A DNA stretch of 64,000 bases. Origin: Cellulomonas gelida (lineage in GTDB: Bacteria > Actinomycetota > Actinomycetes > Actinomycetales > Cellulomonadaceae). The notes under the pieces were generated by a model. It was not told where the DNA came from. It saw only the letters and a program-made list of their open reading frames with translations, and searched no databases. Each line of letters begins with the position of its first letter. Position 1 is the stretch's first letter. Positions 23,279 through 32,716 of the stretch are shown one piece after another. The position numbers and the translations under genes are program-made. The stretch covers positions 186,001-250,000 of the forward strand of contig NZ_BJLQ01000002.1 in NCBI RefSeq assembly GCF_006538725.1, read 5' to 3'.

Positions 23279-25017
23279 GCCGCCTCCTGCGCGCTGAGCT
23301 GGGAGTACACGATCTCCTGGTAGGTGGGGTTGGTCGCGAGGAGCTCCGCGTGGGTGCCCTCGCCGACCACGCGTCCCGCGTCGACGACGACGATGTGCTC
23401 GGCGGTGCGGATCGTCGCGACGCGCTGGGCGACGACCAGCACGCTCGCCTCGCGGGTCTCGGGGACGAGCGCGGCACGCAGCGCCGCGTCGGTGGCGTAG
23501 TCCAGCGCCGAGAACGAGTCGTCGAACAGGTACAGGCGTGGGCGTCTCGCGAGCGCCCGGGCGATCGCGAGACGTTGGCGCTGGCCGCCCGACAGGTTGC
23601 CGCCGCCCTGCTCGATCGGCGCGTCGAGCCCGCCGTTCATCGCCTCGACGAAGTCGCGTGCCTGGGCGACCTCGAGCGCGTGCCACAGCTCGTCGTCGTC
23701 CGCCCCGGGCGCGCCGTACTCGAGGTTCGAGCGCACCGTGCCGGAGAAGAGGTACGGCTTCTGCGGCACCAGACCGATCTGCGACCACAGCTCGCGCTGG
23801 TCGAGGTCGCGCACGTCGACGCCGCCGAGCAGCACCTGGCCGGCCGTCACGTCGTACAGCCGCGGGATGAGGTTGAGCAGCGTGGACTTGCCCGAGCCGG
23901 TCGAGCCGATGATCGCGGTCGTCCGTCCGGGCTCGACCACCAGGTCGACCCCCTCGAGCACGGCGCGCTCGGCGCCCGGGTAGCGGAACTCGACGCCCCG
24001 CAGCTCGAGCCGGCCCCGCCGCGAGTCGTCGGGCGGCAGCGGCACGGGGTTCTCGGGGGGCAGGACGCTCGAGTGCGTCTCGAGCACCTCGCCGATGCGG
24101 CCCGCGGCGACGATCGCGCGCGGGAACATCACGAACATCATCGTGCTCATCATCACGGCCATGAGGATGTAGGCCAGGTAGGACAGGAACGCCGTGAGCT
24201 GGCCGATCTGCATCTGCCCCTCGGCGACCCGGTGCCCGCCGAACCAGAGCACGGACGTGCTCGTCAGGTTCAGCACGAGCATGACCGCGGGGAACATCAG
24301 CGCCATGAGCTGACCGGTGCGCAGCGACGTGTCGTACAGCGCGCGGTTGGCGTCGTCGAACCGCTGCGCCTCACGGCCCTCCCGCACGAACGCGCGGATC
24401 ACCCGGATCCCCGCGATCTGCTCGCGCATCACGCGGTTGATCGCGTCGATCCGCTTCTGCATGACGCGGAAGTACGGGATCATCCGCGAGACGATCGCCG
24501 CGATGACGATCCCCAGGACCGGCACGGCGACCACCAGGACGCCCGACAGCCTGACGTCCTCGCGCAGCGCCATGACGACGCCGCCGACGAGCATGATCGG
24601 CGCCATGATCACGAACGTGAACGTCATCAGCGCGACCATCTGGACCTGCTGCACGTCGTTCGTCGTCCGGGTGATCAGCGTCGGCGCGCCGAACTGCCCG
24701 AGCTCACGCGCGGAGAACGTCTGCACGTGCGCGAACAGGCGCAGGCGCACGTCGCGACCGAACGCCATCGCGGCGTAGGAGCCGTACCAGACGGCCGCGA
24801 CCGCCGCGACGACCTGCACCAGGCTCACCGCGAGCATGACGGTGCCGAGGCGCATGATCTCGTCGGTGTCGCCCACGGCCACGCCGTCGTCGATGATCCG
24901 CGCGTTGAGGCTCGGCAGGTACAGCGTGGCGAGCGTCTGCACGAGCTGGAGGGCGACGACCGCGGTCACCGCGCCCGAGTACGGCGCCAGGTGCACTTTC
25001 AGGAGTCGGTTGAGCAT
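23275..25017 (-). CDS. ABC exporter half-transporter, permease-ATPase fusion (subunit 1)
   Basis: A 580-residue half-transporter with six helices and an ATPase. Walker A is GSTGSGKST near residue 370 and the signature LSGGQRQR is canonical. Walker B reads LYLFDDSFSALD, so the catalytic glutamate is replaced by aspartate. This asymmetry complements subunit 2, where the glutamate is kept but the signature is altered, and it marks a heterodimeric exporter. The TetR-family gene directly upstream shares one base (TGATG) with its start. The operon tetR-subunit 1-subunit 2 is therefore probably switched on when the regulator meets the exported compound. Confidence 0.9.
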   Translation of the reverse strand: MLNRLLKVHLAPYSGAVTAVVALQLVQTLATLYLPSLNARIIDDGVAVGDTDEIMRLGTVMLAVSLVQVVAAVAAVWYGSYAAMAFGRDVRLRLFAHVQTFSARELGQFGAPTLITRTTNDVQQVQMVALMTFTFVIMAPIMLVGGVVMALREDVRLSGVLVVAVPVLGIVIAAIVSRMIPYFRVMQKRIDAINRVMREQIAGIRVIRAFVREGREAQRFDDANRALYDTSLRTGQLMALMFPAVMLVLNLTSTSVLWFGGHRVAEGQMQIGQLTAFLSYLAYILMAVMMSTMMFVMFPRAIVAAGRIGEVLETHSSVLPPENPVPLPPDDSRRGRLELRGVEFRYPGAERAVLEGVDLVVEPGRTTAIIGSTGSGKSTLLNLIPRLYDVTAGQVLLGGVDVRDLDQRELWSQIGLVPQKPYLFSGTVRSNLEYGAPGADDDELWHALEVAQARDFVEAMNGGLDAPIEQGGGNLSGGQRQRLAIARALARRPRLYLFDDSFSALDYATDAALRAALVPETREASVLVVAQRVATIRTAEHIVVVDAGRVVGEGTHAELLATNPTYQEIVYSQLSAQEAA

Positions 25018-25703
25018 CACACGCTCCTCGCGGGTGCGGACGACAGGTCGGGGGACGACACGGCTGCCGGTGGGCCCAGCGCGCCGGTCAGGAAGTGGGA
25101 GACCACGACGTCGAGCGCCGGGAGGCGTGGCTCGGCGCGGCGACGGGTGGCCTCGATCTGGAGCATGGACAGTCCCATGACCGTCACGGCGAGCAGCTCG
25201 GCGACCTCGTCGACCGGGCGCGCGAGGCGGTCGGCGTCTCCGGCGAGCACGTCGGTGACGGCGTCGCGCACCGCAGCCTGGCCCCGCTCCTGCCGCGTGG
25301 TGAACTCGACCATGTGGCGGTGCGCCTCCTCGTCGTGCTCGCCGTGCGGCGGCCGGCCGAGCTCGTGCAGGATCCCCATCCACCGGATGGCGCGCCCGGT
25401 CCGAGCCAGGCCGATCTCGACGACCGCGCGGACGCGGTCCGCCAACGGCGCGTCGCGGTCGATCGCCTCGATCGCCGGGACGTCGTCCGCAGGGTCGACC
25501 GCCGCGAGCACGACCGCGCGCACGAGCGCGTCCTTGTCGGGGAACACGCGGAACAGCGTGCCCTCCGCGACCCCGGCCGCCTGCGCGAGCTCCTTCGTCG
25601 TGACCCTGGTCCCGCGGTCGAGGACGACGGCGCGCACGGCGCGCAGGATCGCCTCGCGCCGTTCGTCCGGCGGGAGCGGCGCGGCACGCCCGGGTCTGCT
25701 CAC
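25017..25703 (-). CDS. TetR-family transcriptional regulator of the ABC exporter operon
   Basis: A 228-residue TetR repressor. The N-terminal helix-turn-helix is clear (AILRAVRAVVLDRGTRVTTKELAQAAGVAEGTLFRVFPDKDAL, about residues 18-60), followed by an alpha-helical ligand domain with no recognisable specificity. The GTG at 25703 is preferred because an ATG further upstream would run through the operator. A perfect 8-2-8 palindrome lies 12 bases upstream. The gene leads the exporter operon and would repress it together with itself, which is inferred from position and operator. Confidence 0.88.
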   Translation of the reverse strand: MSRPGRAAPLPPDERREAILRAVRAVVLDRGTRVTTKELAQAAGVAEGTLFRVFPDKDALVRAVVLAAVDPADDVPAIEAIDRDAPLADRVRAVVEIGLARTGRAIRWMGILHELGRPPHGEHDEEAHRHMVEFTTRQERGQAAVRDAVTDVLAGDADRLARPVDEVAELLAVTVMGLSMLQIEATRRRAEPRLPALDVVVSHFLTGALGPPAAVSSPDLSSAPARSV

Positions 25704-25715
25704 CGGGCCACCGTA

Positions 25716-25733
25716 AGTGAGTGAGCACTCACT
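25716..25733. promoter_or_regulatory. TetR operator palindrome
   Basis: AGTGAGTG-AG-CACTCACT is a perfect inverted repeat 12 bases before the GTG of the TetR-family gene. The AGTGAGTG/CACTCACT type is common for TetR regulators of exporters. Confidence 0.8.
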
Positions 25734-25761
25734 CAGCAAGAGGGATCTGCGGTGCACGACG

Positions 25762-25793
25762 AGACCCCGCCGCGCCTCGGCGCGACGGGGTCT
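25762..25793 (-). terminator. Hairpin terminator after the nfeD-SPFH pair
   Basis: Two 14-bp arms (25762-25775 and 25780-25793) with one mismatch and a 4-nt loop, about 50 bases after the SPFH stop on the minus strand. It separates this pair from the TetR operon promoter. Confidence 0.75.
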
Positions 25794-25844
25794 GCGAGGG
25801 GGTCGTCGGACCGGAGCACCGTCGGGCGGCGACCGGCCCCGCGC

Positions 25845-27074
25845 TCAGCGGTCGTACGGCGGCTCGAACGGTCCCGCGTCCTGCGTCGTGGCCGGCGGCG
25901 GCGGGACGTCCGGGCGGGCAGGCGCGGGCGGGGGCACGGGCGGCACGGCGGGACGCGTCGGGACCGCCGCTCCCCCGGGGTGCTGCCCCAGCTCGGCGGC
26001 CGGGTCGAACGGCCGGCCGGACAGCGTCCCCGCGCTCGTCGCGTCGGCGGTCGCTGCCGCCGACTCGCGCTTGGCCTCGGCGAGCGCCTCGGCCGGGTCG
26101 GTCAGGGTCACGGGAGGCAGGTCGTCCCCGAGCGGCGAGGTACCGGCCGGACGCGCACCGGTGTCCGCGCTCGGTGCGGGCGCGCCGCCGAGCCCCTGGG
26201 CCAGCTGCCCCAGCGCCCCGGTGAGCTCCGACGGCAGGAACCACATCTTGTTCGACGGGTACGCCGCGATCTTCGGCAGGGTCTGCAGGTACTGGTACGC
26301 CAGCAGCTTCGGGTCCGCGTCCCCGCGGTGCACCGCGTCGAAGACCTGCAGGATCGCGCGCGCCTCGCCCTCGGCCCGCAGGATCGCGGACTGCGCCTCG
26401 CCCTCGGCCCGCAGGATCGCCGACTGCTTCTCGCCCTCGGCCGTGAGGATCTGCGACTGCTTGACACCCTCGGCCGTGAGGATCGCGGCACGGCGGTCGC
26501 GCTCGGCGCGCATCTGCTGCTCCATCGAGCCCTGCACCGAGGCGGGCGGGTCGATCGCCTTGAGCTCGACCCGGTTGACGCGGATCCCCCACTTGCCCGT
26601 CGCCTCGTCGAGCACGCCGCGCAGCTGGCCGTTGATCTGGTCGCGGCTCGTGAGGGTCTGCTCGAGGTCCATCGAGCCGATCACGTTGCGCAGCGTCGTG
26701 ACGGTGAGCTGCTCGATGCCGGTGATGTAGTTCGCGATCTCGTACACGGCCGACTTCGGGTCCGTGACCTGGAAGTAGATGACCGTGTCGATGCTCACGA
26801 CGAGGTTGTCCGACGTGATCACGGGCTGCGGCGGGAACGAGACGACCTGCTCACGCAGGTCGACGCCCGCGCGCACGCGGTCGACGAACGGGATCAGCAG
26901 GTGCAGCCCCGCGTCGAGCGTGCGCGAGTACCGGCCGAGTCGCTCGACGATGACCGCCACGGTCTGCGGCACGATCCGCACGGAGCGGAACAGCGCGATG
27001 ATGACGAACAGCAGGACGAGCGCGAGGACGACGATCAGCGCGATCTGTCCGACGTTCGTGGTGTCCTCCGGCAT
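25845..27074 (-). CDS. SPFH/band-7 (stomatin/QmcA-like) membrane-associated protein
   Basis: A 409-residue protein with one N-terminal membrane helix (about 9-29), then the SPFH domain (VPQTVAVIVERLGRYSRTLDAGLHLLIPFVDRV, about 34-66, shown for orientation). A coiled-coil follows, with the repeated motif SAILRAEGEAQ/ILTAEGEKQ (about 185-245), and then a Pro/Ala-rich tail. Stomatin-like proteins form cage-like oligomers on membranes and often guard membrane proteases. The NfeD gene lies directly upstream, the conserved partner of such proteins. The disordered tail (about 300-409) is longer than in E. coli QmcA. Confidence 0.88.
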   Translation of the reverse strand: MPEDTTNVGQIALIVVLALVLLFVIIALFRSVRIVPQTVAVIVERLGRYSRTLDAGLHLLIPFVDRVRAGVDLREQVVSFPPQPVITSDNLVVSIDTVIYFQVTDPKSAVYEIANYITGIEQLTVTTLRNVIGSMDLEQTLTSRDQINGQLRGVLDEATGKWGIRVNRVELKAIDPPASVQGSMEQQMRAERDRRAAILTAEGVKQSQILTAEGEKQSAILRAEGEAQSAILRAEGEARAILQVFDAVHRGDADPKLLAYQYLQTLPKIAAYPSNKMWFLPSELTGALGQLAQGLGGAPAPSADTGARPAGTSPLGDDLPPVTLTDPAEALAEAKRESAAATADATSAGTLSGRPFDPAAELGQHPGGAAVPTRPAVPPVPPPAPARPDVPPPPATTQDAGPFEPPYDR

Positions 27075-27117
27075 GGAGCCTCCTTGGTCGGGACGTGCAG
27101 GTGGTCTCGCGCCGCGG

Positions 27118-27552
27118 TCAGCCGGCGGGCGCGGGGACGACGACCGCGGTCGCGCCCTCGATGCGGTCGACCGTGACCTCGGTGCCGGGCGGCAGCGCCG
27201 AACCCGCCGTGGTCCGCGCGCTCCACACCTCGCCCGCGAGCTTGACGCGGCCGGCGTCAGCGGTGACGGTCGCGAGCACCACGGCCGGACGGCCGACGAG
27301 CGCCGAGGCGTTGGTCTCGACGAGCGGGGTCCTCTTCTTGAGGTGCCGCAGCAGCCACGGCCGCAGGGTCACGAGGAGAAGGACAGAGGTGACCGCGGCG
27401 ATGACGATCTGTGCCCACAGGGGCGCACCCGCGGCGGACGCGACGCCCCCTGCAACCGCACCACCGGCCGCCATGATGAACACGAGCTCGAGCGAGAGCA
27501 TCTCGAGGATGCCGAGCGCCAGCGCTCCTCCGACCCACCACAGCCAGTGCAC
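27118..27552 (-). CDS. NfeD-family membrane protein (short form)
   Basis: A 144-residue NfeD1b-type protein with about three membrane helices in the first 75 residues, followed by an OB-fold domain (ALVGRPAVVLATVTADAGRVKLAGEVWSART, about 84-115). It lacks the ClpP-like protease domain of long NfeD forms. It is paired with the SPFH protein 43 bases downstream and probably forms a complex with it. GAGAAGGGG precedes the ATG, and a TAGGAT hexamer sits about 28 bases upstream, so this operon has a normal leader. Confidence 0.85.
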   Translation of the reverse strand: MHWLWWVGGALALGILEMLSLELVFIMAAGGAVAGGVASAAGAPLWAQIVIAAVTSVLLLVTLRPWLLRHLKKRTPLVETNASALVGRPAVVLATVTADAGRVKLAGEVWSARTTAGSALPPGTEVTVDRIEGATAVVVPAPAG

Positions 27553-27677
27553 CGCAGACCCCTTCTCACCGTCGTTGGGTCATCCTAGGCACAGTCTTGA
27601 CGCGCTCGTGAGGATTCGCGGCAGCACCGCCGCGGGCAGCCGGGTGACGGTCCTCGTCACGCGGCTGCGGCGTGCCG

Positions 27678-28469
27678 TCAGGCGAGCGAGGCGGACCGCG
27701 CCGTCCACCGGCCCTCGTGCCGGTCGAGGACGAGATCGAGCCCGAACGCGCCCGAGAGCTGCTCGGCCGTGAGCACCTCCTCGATCGGGCCGGACGCGTG
27801 GACCCGGCCGTCACGCAGCAGCAGCAGGTGCGTGAAGCCCGGCGGGATCTCCTCGACGTGATGGGTCACGAGGACCAGCACCGGCGAGCGCCGGTCGTCG
27901 GCGAGCTCCGCGAGCGCGCCCACCAGCTCCTCGCGGCCGCCCAGGTCGAGCCCAGCCGCGGGCTCGTCGAGCAGCAGGAGCTCGGGGTCGGCCATGAGCG
28001 CGCGGGCGATCTGCACGCGCTTGCGCTCGCCCTCGCTGAGCGTCCCGAAGTACCGCTCCGCCAGGTGCTCGACGCCGAAGGCCCGCAGCAGGTCGGCCGC
28101 GCGGGTCTCGTCGAGCTCCTCGTACTCCTCCCGCCACCGCCCGGTCACGCCGTACGCGGCGGTCAGGACGACGTCACGGACGAGCTCGCCCGTCGGGATC
28201 TTGTCGGCGAGCGACGCGCTCGACAGCCCGATCCGGGGCCGCAGCTCGAAGACGTCCACGTGCCCGAGCCGGCTGCCGAGCAGCTCGGCGCTGCCGCCCG
28301 TGGGGTGCATGCGCCCGGACGCGACCTGCAGCAGCGTCGTCTTGCCCGCGCCGTTGCGCCCGAGGACGACCCAGCGCTCACCCTCCCGGATGCGCCACGA
28401 GACCCCGTCGAGGATCGTCGTCGTCCCCCGTCGGATCGTCACGTCCTGGAGGTCGAGCACGTCGGTCAT
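27678..28469 (-). CDS. ABC transporter ATP-binding protein, orphan
   Basis: A 263-residue single ATPase domain: Walker A GRNGAGKTT near residue 38, signature LSEGERKR, Walker B LLLLDEPAAGLD and a H-loop LVLVTHHVEEIP. The HHVEEIP type occurs in ModF/YlmA-like orphan ATPases that have no permease next to them, and none is present here. Role unknown. The gene is divergent from an unrecognised plus-strand gene, and both have leaderless-type promoters. The ATG is fixed by the TAGGGT hexamer 6 bases upstream. Confidence 0.85.
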   Translation of the reverse strand: MTDVLDLQDVTIRRGTTTILDGVSWRIREGERWVVLGRNGAGKTTLLQVASGRMHPTGGSAELLGSRLGHVDVFELRPRIGLSSASLADKIPTGELVRDVVLTAAYGVTGRWREEYEELDETRAADLLRAFGVEHLAERYFGTLSEGERKRVQIARALMADPELLLLDEPAAGLDLGGREELVGALAELADDRRSPVLVLVTHHVEEIPPGFTHLLLLRDGRVHASGPIEEVLTAEQLSGAFGLDLVLDRHEGRWTARSASLA

Positions 28470-28475
28470 GGCACG

Positions 28476-28481
28476 ACCCTA
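28476..28481 (-). promoter_or_regulatory. -10 hexamer TAGGGT, leaderless start for the orphan ABC ATPase
   Basis: On the minus strand TAGGGT is followed by 6 bases and the ATG. Confidence 0.6.
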
Positions 28482-28588
28482 ACGTTTCGCGCGTGCGTGC
28501 CGGTGCACGTGGCCACCCGGACGCAGCCAGCCTCTGGGCGCCGCGCTCGACGGTGCGGGCGCGGCGCGTCCGAGGCCCTGCGCGCACG

Positions 28589-28594
28589 TACCGT
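28589..28594 (+). promoter_or_regulatory. -10 hexamer TACCGT, leaderless start
   Basis: TACCGT, then 6 bases, then the GTG at 28601 of the unrecognised 262-residue protein. No ribosome binding site is visible. Confidence 0.55.
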
Positions 28595-28600
28595 GGACGA

Positions 28601-29389
28601 GTGCCTGACCTCGACCTTCCCCGTTCCGTGGTCCTCGCGCTGTGGCTCGGCGCGGGCGACTCCCGTACGACCACCGCGGCAGCAGCGCTGCGCGGCGTCC
28701 AGGCGGACGACGAGCCCCACGACGTCCTCGACACCGCGACCGACGAGCGGCGCCCGCTCGCCGAGGCGCTGCGCGAGTGGTCGGTGCCCGACCTCGACGT
28801 CGTCGCGCTCCTGCCCGCGCCCGGCGACGTGGCCGGCGTCCCCGCACCGGTCTCGGGTGCCGCGCTCGAGGCGCGCGAGCTCGTCCTGCTGCGCATCGGT
28901 GGTGCCGCGTACGCGCTCGTGCCGGAGGTGGAGGCGTTCGGCTCCGCGCTGGAGCCCGGCCACCTGGTGACGTGGCACCGCACGGTCGTCCCGGACTGGT
29001 TGCTTCCGGTCCAGGCGCTCGGCTCGCTCGAGGACGCCGACCGCGGGCTGCGCCGCGGGCTCGCGGACGTGACCGAGGCCCTCGTGCGGCTCGACGTCGC
29101 GCACTGGGACGACGAGCACGCGGCGCAGGTCGTCGCGCTGCGCGACGCCGCGCTGCCCACCTGGCGCCTGCCGGACCGCGTGGACGCGCACCGCGGCCGG
29201 GTGCTCGCGAGCGCGGCCCGCCTGCGGGCGATCGTCGACCTCGCCGCGCGCGACGACGGCGGCGCGGTCAACCTGTGGCAGGCCGACCAGCGCACTGCCG
29301 CGCTGCGCGACGTCGACCGGCTCGCGCGGCGGGCCCTGGCCGCCGCGACGCTCGCAGGCCCGCTGGCTCAGCCCAGCACGCCCCGGTAG
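28601..29389 (+). CDS. Conserved-looking protein of unknown function (262 residues)
   Basis: I do not recognise this gene. It encodes a soluble, acidic protein of 262 residues with no signal peptide or membrane helix. The composition (Asp, Glu, Leu, Ala) and long predicted helices near the end (VNLWQADQRTAALRDVDRLARRA) look like a real folded protein. The middle has LVLLRIGGAAYALVPEVEAFG and TWHRTVVPDWLLPV. Its last 22 bases overlap the convergent end of the glycogen synthase gene, an unusually tight arrangement. The leaderless-type hexamer supports the GTG start. Confidence 0.7.
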   Translation: MPDLDLPRSVVLALWLGAGDSRTTTAAAALRGVQADDEPHDVLDTATDERRPLAEALREWSVPDLDVVALLPAPGDVAGVPAPVSGAALEARELVLLRIGGAAYALVPEVEAFGSALEPGHLVTWHRTVVPDWLLPVQALGSLEDADRGLRRGLADVTEALVRLDVAHWDDEHAAQVVALRDAALPTWRLPDRVDAHRGRVLASAARLRAIVDLAARDDGGAVNLWQADQRTAALRDVDRLARRALAAATLAGPLAQPSTPR

Positions 29390-30591
29390 ACGCGCAGCGT
29401 CTCCTGCGCCACGGCCGCCCAGGAGAAGTGGTCCTCGACGCGGCGCCGTGCGGCCACGCCCCAGTGCGCGGCACGGTCCGGGTCGGAGACGGCCTCGACG
29501 AGCGCTGCCGCCAGGTCGGCGACGAACCGGTCGGGGTCGCGCGGCGTGCCGGTGCCGTCCTGCACCTGGTCGATGGGCACCAACCAGCCGGTCACCCCGT
29601 CGTCGACGACCTCGGGGATGCCGCCGGTCGCGGTGCCGACCACGGGCAGCCCGACGGCCATCGCCTCGAGGTTGACGATCCCGAGCGGCTCGTAGACGGA
29701 CGGGCAGACGAACACGGTCGAGCTCGCGAGGACCGCGACGAGATCAGGCCGCGGGAGCATCTGCTCGATCCAGACCACGCCGGAGCGCTGCTCGCGCAGC
29801 CGGTCGACGAGACCCGCGACCTCGGCCGCGATCTCGGGGGTGTCGGGCGCACCCGCGCACAGCACGAGCTGCACGTCGGCGGGCAGCGACTCGGCCGCGC
29901 GCAGCAGGTAGGGCAGCCCCTTCTGCCGCGTGATGCGGCCGACGAAGACGACCGCCGGCCTGGTCGGGTCGATGCCCAGCGACCGCACCGTGCGGTCCGC
30001 CGCGGCGAGCGACTCGTCGTCGGTCGGGCGGCGCCAGCCCTCGAGGTCGATGCCGTTGTGCACGACGTGCACGCGCGCGGGGTCGACCGCCGGGTAGCTG
30101 CGCAGGATGTCCTCACGCATGCCCCCGGACACCGCGATCACGGCCGCCGCCGCCTCGTACGCGGTGCGCTCGACCCAGCTCGACAGCGCGTACCCGCCGC
30201 CGAGCTGCTCGGCCTTCCACGGCCGCAGCGGCTCGAGGCTGTGCGCGGTGAGCACGTGCGGCACGCCGTGCAGCAGACCCGCCAGGTGGCCGGCGAGGTT
30301 GGCGTACCAGGTGTGCGAGTGCACGAGGTCGGTGCGCGGACCGTCGTCGGACGCCCCCACCCCCGCGACGATCTCGAGGTCCACCCCGAGCGTCTGCAGC
30401 GCGGCGTTGCTCCCGACGAGCTCGGCGGGGACGTCGTAGCCCCGCACGCCCGGCTCGTCGCGCGCGCCCTCGAAGCAGTGCACGCGCACGTCGATCGAGC
30501 TGCGGAGCACCGCGGCGAGCTCCGCCACGTGGACACCCGCACCCCCGTAGACGTGAGGCGGGTACTCCCGGGTGAGCATGTCGACGCGCAC
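29368..30591 (-). CDS. glgA: GT4 glycogen synthase / maltose-1-phosphate synthase (GlgA/GlgM type)
   Basis: A 407-residue GT-B glycosyltransferase using ADP-glucose. The N-terminus MLTREYPPHVYGGAGVHV and the donor-site stretch CPSVYEPLGIVNLEAMAVG are diagnostic of the actinobacterial GT4 type. The M. tuberculosis counterpart (Rv1212c, next to glgC Rv1213) mainly makes maltose 1-phosphate from ADP-glucose and glucose 1-phosphate, so GlgM may be the truer name. The start is a GTG with GGAGG before it. It is divergent from glgC, 117 bases away, so both enzymes of the ADP-glucose route probably share regulation. The 3' end overlaps the unknown gene opposite. Confidence 0.9.
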   Translation of the reverse strand: MRVDMLTREYPPHVYGGAGVHVAELAAVLRSSIDVRVHCFEGARDEPGVRGYDVPAELVGSNAALQTLGVDLEIVAGVGASDDGPRTDLVHSHTWYANLAGHLAGLLHGVPHVLTAHSLEPLRPWKAEQLGGGYALSSWVERTAYEAAAAVIAVSGGMREDILRSYPAVDPARVHVVHNGIDLEGWRRPTDDESLAAADRTVRSLGIDPTRPAVVFVGRITRQKGLPYLLRAAESLPADVQLVLCAGAPDTPEIAAEVAGLVDRLREQRSGVVWIEQMLPRPDLVAVLASSTVFVCPSVYEPLGIVNLEAMAVGLPVVGTATGGIPEVVDDGVTGWLVPIDQVQDGTGTPRDPDRFVADLAAALVEAVSDPDRAAHWGVAARRRVEDHFSWAAVAQETLRVYRGVLG

Positions 30592-30696
30592 TGACGACCT
30601 CCGTGGACGCTGGCTGGTACGGACCCGGTGGACCGTGATGCGCGACACGCTAGCGCCTCGATGCGCAGTGACCTCGCTCGCGACGCCCGGCGGGCC

Positions 30697-30702
30697 TAGG
30701 GT
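30697..30702 (+). promoter_or_regulatory. -10 hexamer TAGGGT, leaderless start for glgC
   Basis: TAGGGT, 6 bases, ATG. No purine-rich ribosome binding site lies between them apart from the AGGG overlapping the spacer. Confidence 0.6.
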
Positions 30703-30708
30703 CAGGGC

Positions 30709-31950
30709 ATGGCACAACCGCGCGTCCTGGCCATCGTCCTCGCAGGTGGCGAGGGCAAGCGACTCATGCCCCTGACGACCCATCGGGCCAAGCCGGCCGT
30801 CCCGTTCGGCGGCATCTACCGGCTCGTCGACTTCGCCTTGTCGAACGTCATCAACTCGCACTACCTGCACGTGATCGTGCTGACGCAGTACAAGTCCCAC
30901 AGCCTGGACCGGCACGTGTCCAAGACCTGGCGCATGTCGCCGCTGCTGGGCAACTACGTCGCCGCCGTCCCCGCGCAGCAGCGGGTCGGCAAGCACTGGT
31001 ACCTCGGCAGCGCCGACGCGATCTACCAGTGCCTGAACATCATCGACGACGAGCGCCCCGACATCGTCGTCGTGGTCGGCGCCGACCACGTGTACCGCAT
31101 GGACTTCTCCCAGATGGTGCAGGCGCACATCGAGTCGGGCGCCGAGCTCACCGTCGCGGGCATCCGCCAGCCGCTCGCCGAGGCGGACCAGTTCGGCGTC
31201 ATCGAGACCGACGCGAGCGACCCGACCCTCATCCGCGCGTTCCGCGAGAAGCCCAAGGACGCGATCGGCCTGGCCGACTCCCCGCACGAGGTCCTGGCCT
31301 CGATGGGCAACTACGTGATCGACGCCGACGCGCTGATCCAGGCCGTGACCGAGGACGCCGAGAACGTCAACAGCCGCCACGACATGGGCGGCGACATCGT
31401 CCCCGCGTTCGTCGAGCGCGGCACCGCGGCCGTCTACGACTTCATCCGCAACGACGTGCCGGGCTCGACGCCGCGCGACCGCGACTACTGGCGCGACGTC
31501 GGGACGCTCGACGCGTACTACGAGGCGAACATCGACCTCATCGCGATCGAGCCGGTGTTCAACCTCTACAACGACGAGTGGCCGCTCCTGACGGGCTACA
31601 CGGGCCTGCCGCCGGCGAAGTTCGTGCACGCGGGTGCGGGTCGCCTCGGCCACGCCGCGGACTCGATCGTCTCCCCCGGCGTGGTCGTCTCCGGCGCCAC
31701 GGTCTCCGGCTCGGTGCTGTCCCCCGGCGTGCGGCTGCACTCGTGGGCGCAGGTCACCGACTCGGTGCTGATGGACGGTGTGCAGGTGAGCCGGTACGCG
31801 CAGGTGCACCGCTCGATCCTGGACAAGAACGTGATCGTGCCGGAGCGCGCACGCATCGGGCTCGACCACGAGCACGACCTGGCGCGCGGCTTCACCGTGA
31901 CCGAGTCGGGCCTCACCGTGGTCCCCAAGGGCACGATCATCACGGACTGA
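30709..31950 (+). CDS. glgC: Glucose-1-phosphate adenylyltransferase
   Basis: ADP-glucose pyrophosphorylase, 413 residues, makes ADP-glucose from ATP and glucose 1-phosphate for glycogen or alpha-glucan synthesis. The nucleotide-binding loop [13 protein letters not shown] and the following [22 protein letters not shown] are conserved (about residues 10-45). FREKPKD and MGNYVID form the sugar-phosphate site. The C-terminus is a left-handed beta helix of hexapeptide repeats (about 295-400), the site of allosteric control in this family. It is divergent from the GT4 synthase. Confidence 0.95.
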   Translation: MAQPRVLAIVLAGGEGKRLMPLTTHRAKPAVPFGGIYRLVDFALSNVINSHYLHVIVLTQYKSHSLDRHVSKTWRMSPLLGNYVAAVPAQQRVGKHWYLGSADAIYQCLNIIDDERPDIVVVVGADHVYRMDFSQMVQAHIESGAELTVAGIRQPLAEADQFGVIETDASDPTLIRAFREKPKDAIGLADSPHEVLASMGNYVIDADALIQAVTEDAENVNSRHDMGGDIVPAFVERGTAAVYDFIRNDVPGSTPRDRDYWRDVGTLDAYYEANIDLIAIEPVFNLYNDEWPLLTGYTGLPPAKFVHAGAGRLGHAADSIVSPGVVVSGATVSGSVLSPGVRLHSWAQVTDSVLMDGVQVSRYAQVHRSILDKNVIVPERARIGLDHEHDLARGFTVTESGLTVVPKGTIITD

Positions 31951-32024
31951 GCCGACCGCGGCGGCGCGCCGGGGACGCGGGGAGACCGACATGGACGGGC
32001 GAGATCGCGACGCCGCGATCTCGC

Positions 32025-32030
32025 TACCCT
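32025..32030 (+). promoter_or_regulatory. -10 hexamer TACCCT, leaderless start for serB
   Basis: TACCCT, 7 bases, then the GTG at 32038. Confidence 0.5.
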
Positions 32031-32037
32031 GCACGCC

Positions 32038-32673
<636 letters not shown>

Positions 32674-32716
32674 CCCGCGCGCTGATCCCGGGGCCGAGCC
32701 CCTGCGCCTGGCCCGC

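Noticed and set aside
20951-23323. 790-codon plus-strand open frame opposite the ABC exporter
   Set aside because: Antisense shadow with no family motifs, while the minus strand has full ABC motifs.
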